Shown piece after piece: positions 41,884-50,139 of a stretch of DNA of 64,000 bases. The notes under the pieces are model-generated. The model worked only from the letters and a program-made list of their open reading frames with translations. It was not told where the DNA came from and made no database searches. The stretch comes from Saprospiraceae bacterium (GTDB lineage: Bacteria > Bacteroidota > Bacteroidia > Chitinophagales > Saprospiraceae). The DNA is taken from the NCBI GenBank assembly GCA_026993525.1, contig JALWSS010000071.1, forward strand, positions 1-64,000. Reading direction: 5' to 3'. Position numbers and translations under genes: made by a program. Position 1 is the first letter of the stretch. Every line of letters begins with the position of its first letter.

Positions 41884-42173
41884 AGGATTATAGTGGGTTA
41901 TGAAGGGTTATGAAGGGTTGTGAAAGGTTATGAAGGTTGTTGGCGGTTAGCAGTTGTCGGTTGACTGTTATCGGTTATCGGTTGTCGGGAATACTCTGTT
42001 GAACTCTGTTTTTAACTCCTTTTACTCTGTGGTTTATTCAAGGATTATGAAGGATTATGACTCCGATATTTACCGAAGAGCAGAATCAGCTACCAGCTAC
42101 CAGCCACAGCCTGCCCCGTGCCGATGCCGAAGGCTTTCGGCATCGGCATCGGGGAGCTACCAGCTACCTTTCT
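41884..42173. repeat. Composite word-repeat, copy 1 (inverted orientation)
   Basis: Read left to right there are GGTTATGAAGG words, CGGTTATCGGTTGTCGG words, an inverted AACCACAGAG unit (ACTCTGTT...CTCTGTGGTT, about 42003-42035), AAGGATTATGAAGG, then ACTCCGATATTTACCGAAGA, GCTACCAGCTACC words, and a GCCGAAGGCTTTCGGC palindrome. The stretch 42020-42120 is nearly the exact reverse complement of 47250-47335. No gene is present. Confidence 0.85.
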
Positions 42174-43958
42174 CTAAAAGTCAAACCGTTGTACAGCGAT
42201 GTTCCAGCGGATACCGACAGCGATAAATGACTGTGTATTGGTGTCATTATCACCTTGAATGTTTTGATTGCGACTAAAATATTGCAATTCTGCGTACAAG
42301 TTGTGGTACAATTTCCAGGAAATATCCACTCCGACGAGCAGGCCTTTAACCTGGATGGGACCACCTATTTCGTTACCGTAGTCCTGGGTCCTTGTCGTGT
42401 TCGGCTTGAGAATGTCTTCGCCCCAGTTTTCACCCTCCGGTGAGCGGCCCTGTACATAATGGATCATGCGCCCTTGAAGCTGCAACTTTTCCAAGGGTTG
42501 GTAATGGACATTCAGCAGCCATTCCCGGAAATTTGCCCCCAGCGGATGGGCCAGGGCCTGGTTGTAATGTGAGTAGCTTGCTCCGTACAGGTCGTCGTGG
42601 CTGTAGGTGAATGGCCGGGCCTTGTTGGTTTCGAGTTGTATATCCAGGTGATCTACCCCAAATGCATCCACATATTTGGCGCCCAGCTGCCAGGCCCATT
42701 TGTTGGCCCACCAGCCATTTCCGGAAAATATCTCTGTGGATTTGAACTCGTCAAGTAAATACTGACCGTAAAAGCGAACCCGGTTTCCAAAATCGTATTT
42801 GAAATCAAGGCCTATCAGAATGTTGTCTTTAGAATCCAGCAAGTGTTCAACGGTTCTGTACAGGATGACCGGGTTCAGGTAGCCCAACTCAAATTGTCCC
42901 TCCCTGTTGAAAACTACCGCCTCGTAAAAGCCAATGCTGAATTTTGGATTAAAACGATAAGACAGGTAATGTGCAGACAGGTATTTTTTCGGAATGACTA
43001 TAGAACCGGGATTGGCCTGAGCAGAAATAGCCTCTAGCTCCGTGTACAGGTTTTGGTAATGAAGTTTTCCAAACTCCCAGTTGACTTTCAGAAACAGGTA
43101 GTTGTGCGAAAAATCGGATAAAAACATGGACCTGTAACCGTAGCCGATAAAATTCCGGCCATGGCCAAACTGCAAACTAACATGACGAGTGATATTCATG
43201 CCGATAAATGCCTGTCCGTTTAGAATGTCAAAGGCCTTGTCGGAATTGAAAATGCCGCTTTTATATTTTTTATAAAATCCATTTCCAGGAACGGCTTTGT
43301 TTCGATCTACATAATCGTTCAGATACGGTAGCCAACGCAACTGGGTGTCGGTTATTTCTGAATAAATAAATATGCGGTTGTCAAAACCCGCCCGCAACGA
43401 CACACCGCGGCGGTTGAGGAACACCTTATCCGAACCCACTTTGAAGTCTATCATCGGGTTCAGGCGCAGGTACCAGTGCGGCTCGTTGAATTCCACCCAG
43501 TTGGTAGGTGTGGGGTAGAAGAAATTCCAGATGGGCCGTTCGTTCCGGAAATAATATGGGTGTTTCGTGCACTCAATTGCCTGATTGTAAGGGATAAAGC
43601 GATACAGCGTATCGCCTTTCACTTTTTCAAACCTGCCTGCATGCTGTCCAGCCACCGTTTGCGGGTATTCCCGTTGCCCCAGCCATTCGTTGTTGTTCAG
43701 AAATATCTGACGAAGGTCTCTTTTGTCCGAAGGAGAAACAACAGCAAGTGAATCCACGCCCAGTGCATATCGCACCAGACTCCCCCGGTTCCATATTTTC
43801 AGGGCGGAATGATAGCCCGGCATCTGCCCGTATTTTATTTCCACTCGCTCCGCAATGCGATAGCCTTCACTCCCAAGGGGAAGCCCAACACCTTGCCCCT
43901 GGACAGTGCCCAATGCGATCAAGAAAATGGCAACAAGAAAAGATTTTTTAAAGCTCAC
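42174..43958 (-). CDS. Wzi/RemB-like outer-membrane beta-barrel protein (GTG start)
   Basis: The 594-residue protein begins with GTG at 43958 (MSFKKSFLVAIFLIALGTVQGQ, a signal peptide) and ends in an aromatic residue (RWNIAVQRFDF), as outer-membrane barrels do. The middle has LQFGHGRNFIGYGYRSMFLSDFSHNYLFLKVNWEFGK-like sequence (FGHGRNFIGYGYRSMFLSD), the signature of capsule-assembly Wzi-family and gliding-associated RemB proteins. Alternating hydrophobic strands run throughout. In this locus it probably anchors or organises the polysaccharide at the cell surface. Composite repeats in opposite orientations lie on both sides of the gene. Confidence 0.83.
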   Translation of the reverse strand: MSFKKSFLVAIFLIALGTVQGQGVGLPLGSEGYRIAERVEIKYGQMPGYHSALKIWNRGSLVRYALGVDSLAVVSPSDKRDLRQIFLNNNEWLGQREYPQTVAGQHAGRFEKVKGDTLYRFIPYNQAIECTKHPYYFRNERPIWNFFYPTPTNWVEFNEPHWYLRLNPMIDFKVGSDKVFLNRRGVSLRAGFDNRIFIYSEITDTQLRWLPYLNDYVDRNKAVPGNGFYKKYKSGIFNSDKAFDILNGQAFIGMNITRHVSLQFGHGRNFIGYGYRSMFLSDFSHNYLFLKVNWEFGKLHYQNLYTELEAISAQANPGSIVIPKKYLSAHYLSYRFNPKFSIGFYEAVVFNREGQFELGYLNPVILYRTVEHLLDSKDNILIGLDFKYDFGNRVRFYGQYLLDEFKSTEIFSGNGWWANKWAWQLGAKYVDAFGVDHLDIQLETNKARPFTYSHDDLYGASYSHYNQALAHPLGANFREWLLNVHYQPLEKLQLQGRMIHYVQGRSPEGENWGEDILKPNTTRTQDYGNEIGGPIQVKGLLVGVDISWKLYHNLYAELQYFSRNQNIQGDNDTNTQSFIAVGIRWNIAVQRFDF

Positions 43959-43965
43959 TGTGCAA

Positions 43966-44180
43966 AGCTCTTAGCTCGTAGCTCCCCGAGTACTCGGGGC
44001 AGGCTGTAGCTCGTGGCTCGTAGTAGGTGCTAGTATAATCCTTTATAATCCCCGTAAAACCAAATAAACCACAGAGTTATAGGAGTTGAAAAACAGAGTT
44101 GAGCAGAGTACGCCTGCTAAACCCCATAATCCCCGTCTGACCGCCGGGCAGGCTTCATAATCCTTCATAATCCTTCATAA
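43966..44180. repeat. Composite word-repeat, copy 2
   Basis: TTAGCTCGTAGCTCC, the palindrome CCCCGAGTACTCGGGG, CAGGCTGTAGCTCGTGGCTC, CATAATCC-type words, an AACCACAGAG unit, then CCCCATAATCCCCGTCTGAC and the GCCGGGCAGGC palindrome. It begins within 10 bases of the wzi-like start codon and is the mirror image of copy 1 on the other side of that gene. Confidence 0.85.
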
Positions 44181-44847
44181 TCCCTGTCTGCCGCCAGCCC
44201 GTCTGGCCGCCGGACAGGGCAGGCTTCATAATCCTTGAAAAAACCACAGAGTTAAAGGAGTTTAAAACAGCTTTGAGCAGCGTATTCCTACCAACCGATA
44301 ACAGTCAACCGGCCCCGATGGTTATCGGAGACAACCGATAACAGTCAACCGACAACAGTCAACCGACAACTGCTAACCGCCAACAACCTTCATAACCCCT
44401 GTCTGCCGCCAGCCCGTCTGGCCGCCGGGCAGGGCAGGCTTCATAATCCTTGAAAAAACCACAGAGTTAAGGGAGTTAAAAACAGAGTTGAGCAGAGTAC
44501 GCCTGGTAAACCCCATAATCCCCGTCTGACCGCCGGGCAGGCTTCATAATCTTCATAATCCTCATAATCCCTGTCTGCCGCCAGCCCGTCTGGCCGCCGG
44601 ACAGGGCAGGCTTCATAATCCTTGAAAAAACCACAGAGTTAAGGGAGTTAAAAACAGAGTTGAGCAGCGTACGCCTGCTAAACCCCATAATCCCCGTCTG
44701 ACCGCCGGGCAGGCTTCATAATCCTTCATAATCCTTCATAATCCTTGAAAAAACCATAGAGTTAAGGGAGTAAAAAACAGAGTTGACCAGAGTACGCCTG
44801 CTAAACCCCATAATCCCCGTCTGACCGCCGGGCAGGCTCCATAATCC
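44066..44847. repeat. Array of five AACCACAGAG units with interleaved palindromes
   Basis: Units of roughly 100-190 bp start near 44068, 44237, 44455, 44629 and 44750. Each runs AACCACAGAGTTAAGGGAG, an AAAACAGAGTTGAGCAG stretch, GTACGCCTG, CCCCATAATCCCCGTCTG, the CCGCCGGGCAGGC palindrome and CATAATCCTT words. Two units carry the larger CTGCCGCCAGCCCGTCTGGC palindrome and one carries CCGATAACAGTCAACC words. There is no open frame of substance. This fills the 889-bp gap between fcl and the wzi-like gene. Confidence 0.85.
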
Positions 44848-45771
44848 CTATAACCCTCCATAATCCTCATAAACCCCCCTCACCCCCTCTTCCAATCCAA
44901 TCTTTGCTTTCCAGCCCATTTTGTTCAGCCTGGAGACATCGAGCAATTTTCGGGGTGTGCCATCGGGTTTGCTCAGATCGTGCACGATTTCACCTTCGTA
45001 GCCGACAATATTTTTGATGAGCAATGCCAGGTCTTTGATAGAAATATCTTTCCCGGTGCCAATATTTACCAATCCAGGTTCGTCGTATTTTTCCATGAGG
45101 AAGAGGCAGGCATCGGCCAGGTCGTCCACGTGAAGGAACTCACGCAGTGGAGAGCCGGTGCCCCATATAACCACTTCTTTCTCTTCGTTGATTTTTGCTT
45201 CGTGAAATTTGCGAAGCAATGCAGGTAATACATGGGAATTCTGCAAGTCGTAGTTGTCATTCGGCCCGTACAGGTTGGTGGGCATGACGGAAATGAAATT
45301 GCACCCGTACTGGCTGCGGTAAGCATCGCACAGTTTGATGCCGGCAATTTTGGCAATGGCGTAGGGTTCGTTGGTGGGCTCCAGCGGACCCGTCAATAAA
45401 TATTCTTCTTTCAACGGTTGCGGAGCGAGCTTGGGATAAATACAGGAAGAGCCCATAAAAAGCAGCTTTCTTACGCCGTATTTCCGGGAAGCCTCGATCA
45501 CATTGGCCTCGATCATCAGGTTGTCGTAAAGAAACTCCCCCCGATAAGTATTATTGGCCAATATACCCCCCACCTTTGCGGCAGCGAGGAAAACATATTC
45601 CGGCTTCTCACGGTAAAAAAACTGCTCCACCTCATCCTGCCGGCGAAGGTCTAGCTCACGGGAAGTCCTGGTGACGATATTCTCAAAACCCTCCCTTTTC
45701 AATCGCCTCACTATGGCAGACCCCACCATCCCCCGGTGACCGGCAACGTATATTTTTGCAGATTTATTCAT
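44848..45771 (-). CDS. fcl: GDP-L-fucose synthase
   Basis: The 307-residue SDR-family enzyme epimerises and reduces GDP-4-keto-6-deoxymannose to GDP-L-fucose. Motifs: [14 protein letters not shown] (NADPH binding), [25 protein letters not shown] (catalytic Ser), the YAIAKIAG Tyr/Lys pair and [12 protein letters not shown]. The last residues VYEDYGGL and the TAG stop are encoded by a CATAATCC-type repeat word on the opposite strand (44848-44875), so the natural 3' end seems to have been replaced by repeat sequence. It acts directly after gmd, the next gene upstream. Confidence 0.94.
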   Translation of the reverse strand: MNKSAKIYVAGHRGMVGSAIVRRLKREGFENIVTRTSRELDLRRQDEVEQFFYREKPEYVFLAAAKVGGILANNTYRGEFLYDNLMIEANVIEASRKYGVRKLLFMGSSCIYPKLAPQPLKEEYLLTGPLEPTNEPYAIAKIAGIKLCDAYRSQYGCNFISVMPTNLYGPNDNYDLQNSHVLPALLRKFHEAKINEEKEVVIWGTGSPLREFLHVDDLADACLFLMEKYDEPGLVNIGTGKDISIKDLALLIKNIVGYEGEIVHDLSKPDGTPRKLLDVSRLNKMGWKAKIGLEEGVRGVYEDYGGL

Positions 45772-45854
45772 TTATTCATGAGGAATTGAGTCCCGACATT
45801 CGTCGGGAGAGGAACTGAAGAATTGAGGAACTGAAGAATTGAACGAGCTAGCTC

Positions 45855-45891
45855 CCCAAACCCTACACCCTACACCCTACACCCTAAACCA
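45855..45891. repeat. CCTACAC telomere-like word array
   Basis: CCTACA repeats three times as CCCTACACCCTACACCC, followed by CTAAACC, between fcl and gmd. The reverse complement (GTGTAGGG) also occurs at 13164-13186. Confidence 0.75.
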
Positions 45892-45894
45892 GCA

Positions 45895-47043
45895 TCACTG
45901 CCTCGATTTGTCCTGGTCCTTTTCCCGTTCTTCCTCCATTTCCGACTGGACTTCCAATTCGGTGAGGGTCAGGATTTGTTCCCTTTTGGTCTGGATCATA
46001 TCGCCTGCTACCATTTCGGCAACCAACTGGCGGATGTTGTATTTGGGTTCCCAGCCGAGTTTGCGGCGGGCTTTGGCAGGATTGCCAATGAGCATGTCCA
46101 CTTCGGTGGGGCGGTAGTAGCGGGGGTCCACCTCCACCACGATGCGGCCCCGTTCGAGGGGGAAATCCGGGTGACGGGCGTCCACCACGATGCCCACTTC
46201 CTCTTTGCCTTCACCCATGAATTCCAGTTCCACACCGATCTCTTCAAAGGCCATGCGGGCAAAATCCCGCACCGTGGTCGTCTTGCCGGTGGCGATGACA
46301 AAATCCTCGGGTTTGTCTTGTTGGAGCATCAGCCACATGACTTCCACATAGTCGCGGGCATGGCCCCAATCGCGCTGGGCATCCAGGTTGCCGAGGTAAA
46401 GTTTGCGTTGCATGCCGTGGGCGATCCTGGCCACCGCACGGGTGATCTTCCGGGTCACGAAAGTCTCACCGCGTATGGGGCTCTCGTGGTTGAAGAGGAT
46501 GCCGTTGCAGGCGTACATATTGTAAGCCTCTCGGTAGTTCACCGTGATCCAGTAAGCGTACATCTTTGCAACGCCATAAGGGGAGCGGGGATAAAAGGGG
46601 GTGGTCTCGCATTGCGGAACCTCCTGCACCAGACCAAACAATTCCGATGTGGAAGCCTGGTATATTCTCGTTTTTTCCGTCAGTCCGAGCAGGCGCACGG
46701 CTTCCAGTATCCGCAACGTGCCCAGGGCATCCACGTTGGCGGTGTATTCCGGTGTCTCGAAGCTCACCTGTACGTGCGACTGCGCCCCCAGGTTGTATAT
46801 CTCATCGGGCTGCACTTCCTGAATGATCCGGATGATGTTGGTGGAGTCGGTCAGGTCGCCGTAGTGAAGGATGAAGTTCCGGTGATCCACATGCGGGTCC
46901 TGGTAGATGTGGTCAATGCGCTGCGTGTTAAAGAGAGAGGCCCGGCGCTTGATACCGTGAACGATGTACCCTTTGCTCAACAAATATTCTGACAAGTAGG
47001 CGCCGTCCTGCCCGGTAACACCTGTTATCAATGCGGTTTTCAT
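45895..47043 (-). CDS. gmd: GDP-mannose 4,6-dehydratase
   Basis: The 382-residue SDR enzyme converts GDP-mannose to GDP-4-keto-6-deoxymannose. Motifs: [21 protein letters not shown]-like N-terminus ([10 protein letters not shown]), [43 protein letters not shown], the [15 protein letters not shown] Tyr/Lys pair, and [18 protein letters not shown] charged C-terminal tail ([13 protein letters not shown]) is slightly longer than usual. It has its own -7 box. Confidence 0.95.
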   Translation of the reverse strand: MKTALITGVTGQDGAYLSEYLLSKGYIVHGIKRRASLFNTQRIDHIYQDPHVDHRNFILHYGDLTDSTNIIRIIQEVQPDEIYNLGAQSHVQVSFETPEYTANVDALGTLRILEAVRLLGLTEKTRIYQASTSELFGLVQEVPQCETTPFYPRSPYGVAKMYAYWITVNYREAYNMYACNGILFNHESPIRGETFVTRKITRAVARIAHGMQRKLYLGNLDAQRDWGHARDYVEVMWLMLQQDKPEDFVIATGKTTTVRDFARMAFEEIGVELEFMGEGKEEVGIVVDARHPDFPLERGRIVVEVDPRYYRPTEVDMLIGNPAKARRKLGWEPKYNIRQLVAEMVAGDMIQTKREQILTLTELEVQSEMEEEREKDQDKSRQ

Positions 47044-47132
47044 GAAAGGTCTATTGTTTATGTGGTTGAGAGGGGTTTAGAGAAGTTTAGAGGGGTTGAT
47101 TCTCCTCAGGTCTTTCTGAAACTTTTCCGGCG

Positions 47133-47140
47133 CAAATGTA
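47133..47140 (-). promoter_or_regulatory. TAnnTTTG -7 box for gmd
   Basis: The minus-strand TACATTTG lies 90 bases from the gmd ATG, next to GTTTAGAGGGG word repeats. Confidence 0.6.
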
Positions 47141-47154
47141 AGGCTTTCGTTTAA

Positions 47155-47232
47155 TCGTGACTCGTGACTCGTGACGGGTGACACGTGACACGTAACTCGT
47201 GACTCGTAACACGTGACACGTGGACAGGTAGC
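47155..47232. repeat. CGTGAC / ACACGTGACACG word array
   Basis: About ten units of CGTGACT or CGTGACA with internal palindromes CACGTG. They merge on the right into the GTAGCTCGTAGC part of composite copy 3. Confidence 0.8.
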
Positions 47233-47450
47233 TCGTAGCTCCCGGAGGCCTCTGGGCAGGCTGTAGCTCGTAGCTGATTCTGCTCTTCGGTAAATATCGG
47301 GGTCATAATCCTTGAATAAACCACAGAGTTATAGGAGTTAACCACAGAGATAAACAGAGTACCCATGCTAAACCCCATAATCCTCTATAAACCACAGAGT
47401 GATCAGAGTGAAAAACAGAGTTCAACAGAGTTTTCCTGCCAACCGCCAAC
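47228..47450. repeat. Composite word-repeat, copy 3
   Basis: GTAGCTCGTAGCTCC, the CCCGGAGGCCTCTGGG palindrome, CAGGCTGTAGCTCGTAGC, then TGATTCTGCTCTTCGG, TAAATATCGGGGTC, CATAATCCTTG and two successive AACCACAGAG units. The middle is the reverse complement of 42020-42120. Confidence 0.85.
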
Positions 47451-47530
47451 TGAGTACTGAGTACTGAATACTGAGTACTGAATACTGAATACTGAATACT
47501 GAGTACTGAATACTGAATACTGAATACTGC
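47451..47530. repeat. ACTGAGT / ACTGAATA word array
   Basis: About eleven 7-base units ACTGAGT or ACTGAAT run to within a few bases of the stop codon of the sugar transferase gene. Confidence 0.85.
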
Positions 47531-47534
47531 CAAC

Positions 47535-48242
47535 CTACACCCCTTCATATTCCAGTTTCACGGCTCCTTCCGGGGTCAGCGATTGGGGTCGTTCCGGCAG
47601 ATCTTTGAAAACCGAGAACACGAGGTTGCTGTGCGGGGCCATGATTTGCCAGGCAGTGCAGAGCATGATGAGCAGGTCGGTTTTTACCGAAGCGTTTTTT
47701 TGGTACCAGAGTTCCAGTGTTCCTTTGTAGGGAGCGATGTAGGATTTGTAATAATGGTGCGGGTCCAGGTTGGTGGAAGAGATCAGCGCTTCTTCGTCCC
47801 TGAACACCAGGCTGCCAATGCCGGTGATGCCGGGTTTTACGTCGTATATCTGTTGCCGGATAGCAGTCGGGTAGGCCATGAAATCCCGCTCCACCTGGGG
47901 CCTTGGCCCCACGATGCTCATGTCGCCGAGGAGGACATTGACCAGTTGCGGCAGTTCGTTGATCTTGGTGATGCGAAGGTAACGGCCAACGGGTGTCACC
48001 CGCCAGTCGTTGCGCAGGGTCAGGCTACCGGTACCCATGTTGGGACTGTCTTTGAGCATGGTGGCAAACTTCCAGATCATAAAATCCCGGCATTTGTAGC
48101 CCTTGCGCTTCTGCAAATAAAACACCTCCCCTTCGGCCGTAAGCCGCAACAGCAACATAATAGGCAACATGACGGGAAGGAGAAATACTATTGCAAGAAA
48201 TGAAAGCGTGATGTCTGCGATTCTCTTGAGAATGGGGTACAT
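47535..48242 (-). CDS. Initiating undecaprenyl-phosphate sugar-1-phosphate transferase
   Basis: The 235-residue enzyme belongs to the bacterial sugar transferase (WcaJ/PglC-like) family, which starts repeat-unit synthesis by moving a sugar-1-phosphate to the lipid carrier. An N-terminal membrane helix (LSFLAIVFLLPVMLPIMLLL) is followed by the catalytic core: FYLQKRKGYKCRDFMIWKF, RVTPVGRYLRITKINELPQLVNVLLGDMSIVGPRPQ and the PGITGIGSLVFRDEE segment. It lacks the N-terminal five-helix part of longer WbaP-type enzymes. The C-terminus (WQIMAPHSNLVFSVFKDLPER) is a variable tail. Confidence 0.92.
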   Translation of the reverse strand: MYPILKRIADITLSFLAIVFLLPVMLPIMLLLRLTAEGEVFYLQKRKGYKCRDFMIWKFATMLKDSPNMGTGSLTLRNDWRVTPVGRYLRITKINELPQLVNVLLGDMSIVGPRPQVERDFMAYPTAIRQQIYDVKPGITGIGSLVFRDEEALISSTNLDPHHYYKSYIAPYKGTLELWYQKNASVKTDLLIMLCTAWQIMAPHSNLVFSVFKDLPERPQSLTPEGAVKLEYEGV

Positions 48243-48337
48243 GCTATTTGCTTTTTTGGAACTTGGTACGCAAGGTAAGTAGTTCAGGTTGCAATGCCCT
48301 CACTTGTTAAAAATTCTGCGGGTTTGGTTTTATATCG

Positions 48338-48814
48338 TGGGTCGTAGCTGGTAGCTCGTAGCTGGTAGCTCGTAGCTCCCCGAGTACTCGGGGCAGGCTG
48401 TGGCTCGTAGTAGGACCTGCTAAACCCCATAATCCCAAATTAACCACAGAGTGATCGGAGAGAAAAACAGAGTTAAACAGAGTACCCCTGTCAAACCCCA
48501 TAATCCCCGTCTGACCGCCGGGCAGGCTTCATAATCCGTATAATCCTTTTAAACCACAGAGTTATCGGGGTGAAAAACAGAGTACCCCTGCCAAACCCCA
48601 TAATCCCCGTCTGACCGCCGGGCAGGCTTCATAATCCGTATAATCCTTTTAAACCACAGAGTTATCGGAGTGAAAAACAGAGTTAAATCCCGAGACAAGC
48701 TCGGGACCAACCGACAACCGACAACCGACAACCGACAACCAACATAACCCTTCATAATCCCCATAATCCTCATAACCCTTCATAATCCTCATAACCCTTC
48801 ATAATCCTCCAAAA
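48338..48814. repeat. Composite word-repeat, copy 4, and AACCACAGAG units
   Basis: GTAGCTGGTAGCTCGTAGC words, the CCCCGAGTACTCGGGG palindrome, CAGGCTGTGGCTCGTAG, then three AACCACAGAG units (near 48436, 48553, 48653), each with CCCCATAATCCCCGTCTG and CCGCCGGGCAGGC. CCGACAA words (48711-48740) and CATAACCCTT words follow, up to the stop of the next gene at 48815. No gene lies in 48243-48814. Confidence 0.85.
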
Positions 48815-50023
48815 TCACATCCTCCCATCCAGCCCCGCTCCTGTAAGTACGGGTTGATAGCCTGGCACCACCTCTTGCAGCAGGGAGACGATTTCCGATT
48901 TTTCAGGAATATTGCCTTCGGAAAACAAGGCGGCCAGCCGGTTCAGTTTTGCTTCGATTGGCGGCCGGTCGGGAAGGGTAGTGGGTTCAATGACGCCAAT
49001 GGCTTGAAATCGCTCATGGTTTACTTTCTCTCCTTCGGTAAAAAATTCCTCGTAGGGTTTTTCCCCGTCGGTGGAGGAGGAAAAGAAAAAAACCGGGTAC
49101 TGTTTGTCACTGGGTTTTCTTTCGGCGGCCATTTTTCTGGCTTCTTCTTCGCTGGCGCAATGGTGGGGTTCATAGCCCAGTGTGCGGAGCAGGTCTTCGG
49201 CGATATCGCTGAATCGCTTCATTTGGGATTGCTCCAATTTTGGAAAGAATATTTCACCGGCCCGGCCCAGCACGCAGGCCAGCAGGCAGAGTTGCCCGGA
49301 TTCTTCCGGCGACACGAAGTAGCGCTGCACGTCCAGGGGGGCTGAGAGGGGCTGGCCCCTGGCAATGCGCTCGAGGAAGCCCGCCGGCAGGCTGCCGTTG
49401 CTGAAAGCCACGTTGGCAAAGCGGGCCGTGGTGCAGGGCAGCCCGGCCGACCAGGCCAGCAGCAGCTCTTCCATCAGCTTTTTGGTAGCGCCCATCACGT
49501 TGGCGGGATTGGCAGCCTTGTCGGTGCTGACACAGAAAAAATGCCGGGGGGGGTACTCCGCAAGCAGTTGCAAAAGCTGCCGGTTGCTGAAGACGTTGTT
49601 GCGGATCATGCCCTCGATGGCGTAGGGGTCCTTCTCACTGCGCACGTGCTTATGTGCGGCAAAATTGGCCACGATGTCAAAAGGCCCCTCTCTCCGGAAC
49701 ATTTTGGCGAAGACCTCCCCGCCAAAGTCCAGCGGCCAGGTGATGTATTTTTCGGGGATATAGAGCCCATGCGTGCTGCGCAGGTCCCGGGTCAGCTCGG
49801 TAAGGCCGTTCTCAGAATGATCGACGACGTACAGCGCCCCGGGGCGGTAAGGCAGCAGCGCCTTGATGAATGAACTGCCGATGGTGCCGGCTCCACCTAT
49901 TACGAGTGCTTTGGCACCGCTGATCGTAACACGGATTTGCTCGGAATATGTGGCTAAATCACTGGCGAAGAGGGAGTGACTTCGATTGGTGACGTAATTA
50001 TTGATAAATTCCCGGATATCCAT
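48815..50023 (-). CDS. CapD/FlaA1-like nucleotide-sugar 4,6-dehydratase or epimerase
   Basis: The 402-residue protein is an extended SDR enzyme. The NAD site is ALVIGGAGTIGSSFI, the DIVANFAAHKHVRSEKDP stretch is typical of the Polysacc_synt_2 group, and the active-site segment STDKAANPANVMGATKK has Met in place of the usual Tyr of YxxxK, as in FlaA1-type dehydratases. It would act on a UDP-HexNAc to give a 4-keto-6-deoxy sugar, which suits the DegT-type aminotransferase located upstream. The C-terminal ~100 residues (EKPYEEFFTEGEKV) are typical. It has no membrane part, unlike long CapD proteins. Confidence 0.88.
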   Translation of the reverse strand: MDIREFINNYVTNRSHSLFASDLATYSEQIRVTISGAKALVIGGAGTIGSSFIKALLPYRPGALYVVDHSENGLTELTRDLRSTHGLYIPEKYITWPLDFGGEVFAKMFRREGPFDIVANFAAHKHVRSEKDPYAIEGMIRNNVFSNRQLLQLLAEYPPRHFFCVSTDKAANPANVMGATKKLMEELLLAWSAGLPCTTARFANVAFSNGSLPAGFLERIARGQPLSAPLDVQRYFVSPEESGQLCLLACVLGRAGEIFFPKLEQSQMKRFSDIAEDLLRTLGYEPHHCASEEEARKMAAERKPSDKQYPVFFFSSSTDGEKPYEEFFTEGEKVNHERFQAIGVIEPTTLPDRPPIEAKLNRLAALFSEGNIPEKSEIVSLLQEVVPGYQPVLTGAGLDGRM

Positions 50024-50030
50024 TTAATTT

Positions 50031-50129
50031 AGGTGTTGGCTCGTGGCTCGTAGCTCGTAGTAGGTTGGGGTAAATTTGCAAACAAATGTAGGTGTTGGCT
50101 CGTGGCTCGTAGCTCGTAGTAGGTTGGGG
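50031..50129. repeat. Two direct 40-bp copies of GGCTCGTGGCTCGTAG words around a promoter
   Basis: AGGTGTTGGCTCGTGGC plus TCGTAGCTCGTAGTAGG plus TTGGGG occurs at about 50031-50070 and again at 50090-50128, with the TACATTTG promoter between. The words are in the opposite orientation to those at 50551-50616. Confidence 0.85.
50083..50090 (-). promoter_or_regulatory. TAnnTTTG -7 box for the CapD-like gene
   Basis: The minus-strand TACATTTG lies 60 bases from the start codon, so the leader is composed of a repeat copy. Confidence 0.6.
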
Positions 50130-50139
50130 GGATTATGTA

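Noticed and set aside
45855-45891. Chromosome telomere
   Set aside because: Only three to four CCTACAC units lie between two biosynthetic genes in the middle of an operon-rich region.
45976-46992. 338-codon open frame opposite gmd
   Set aside because: It is the shadow of gmd, which has all catalytic motifs, and it has no promoter on the plus strand.
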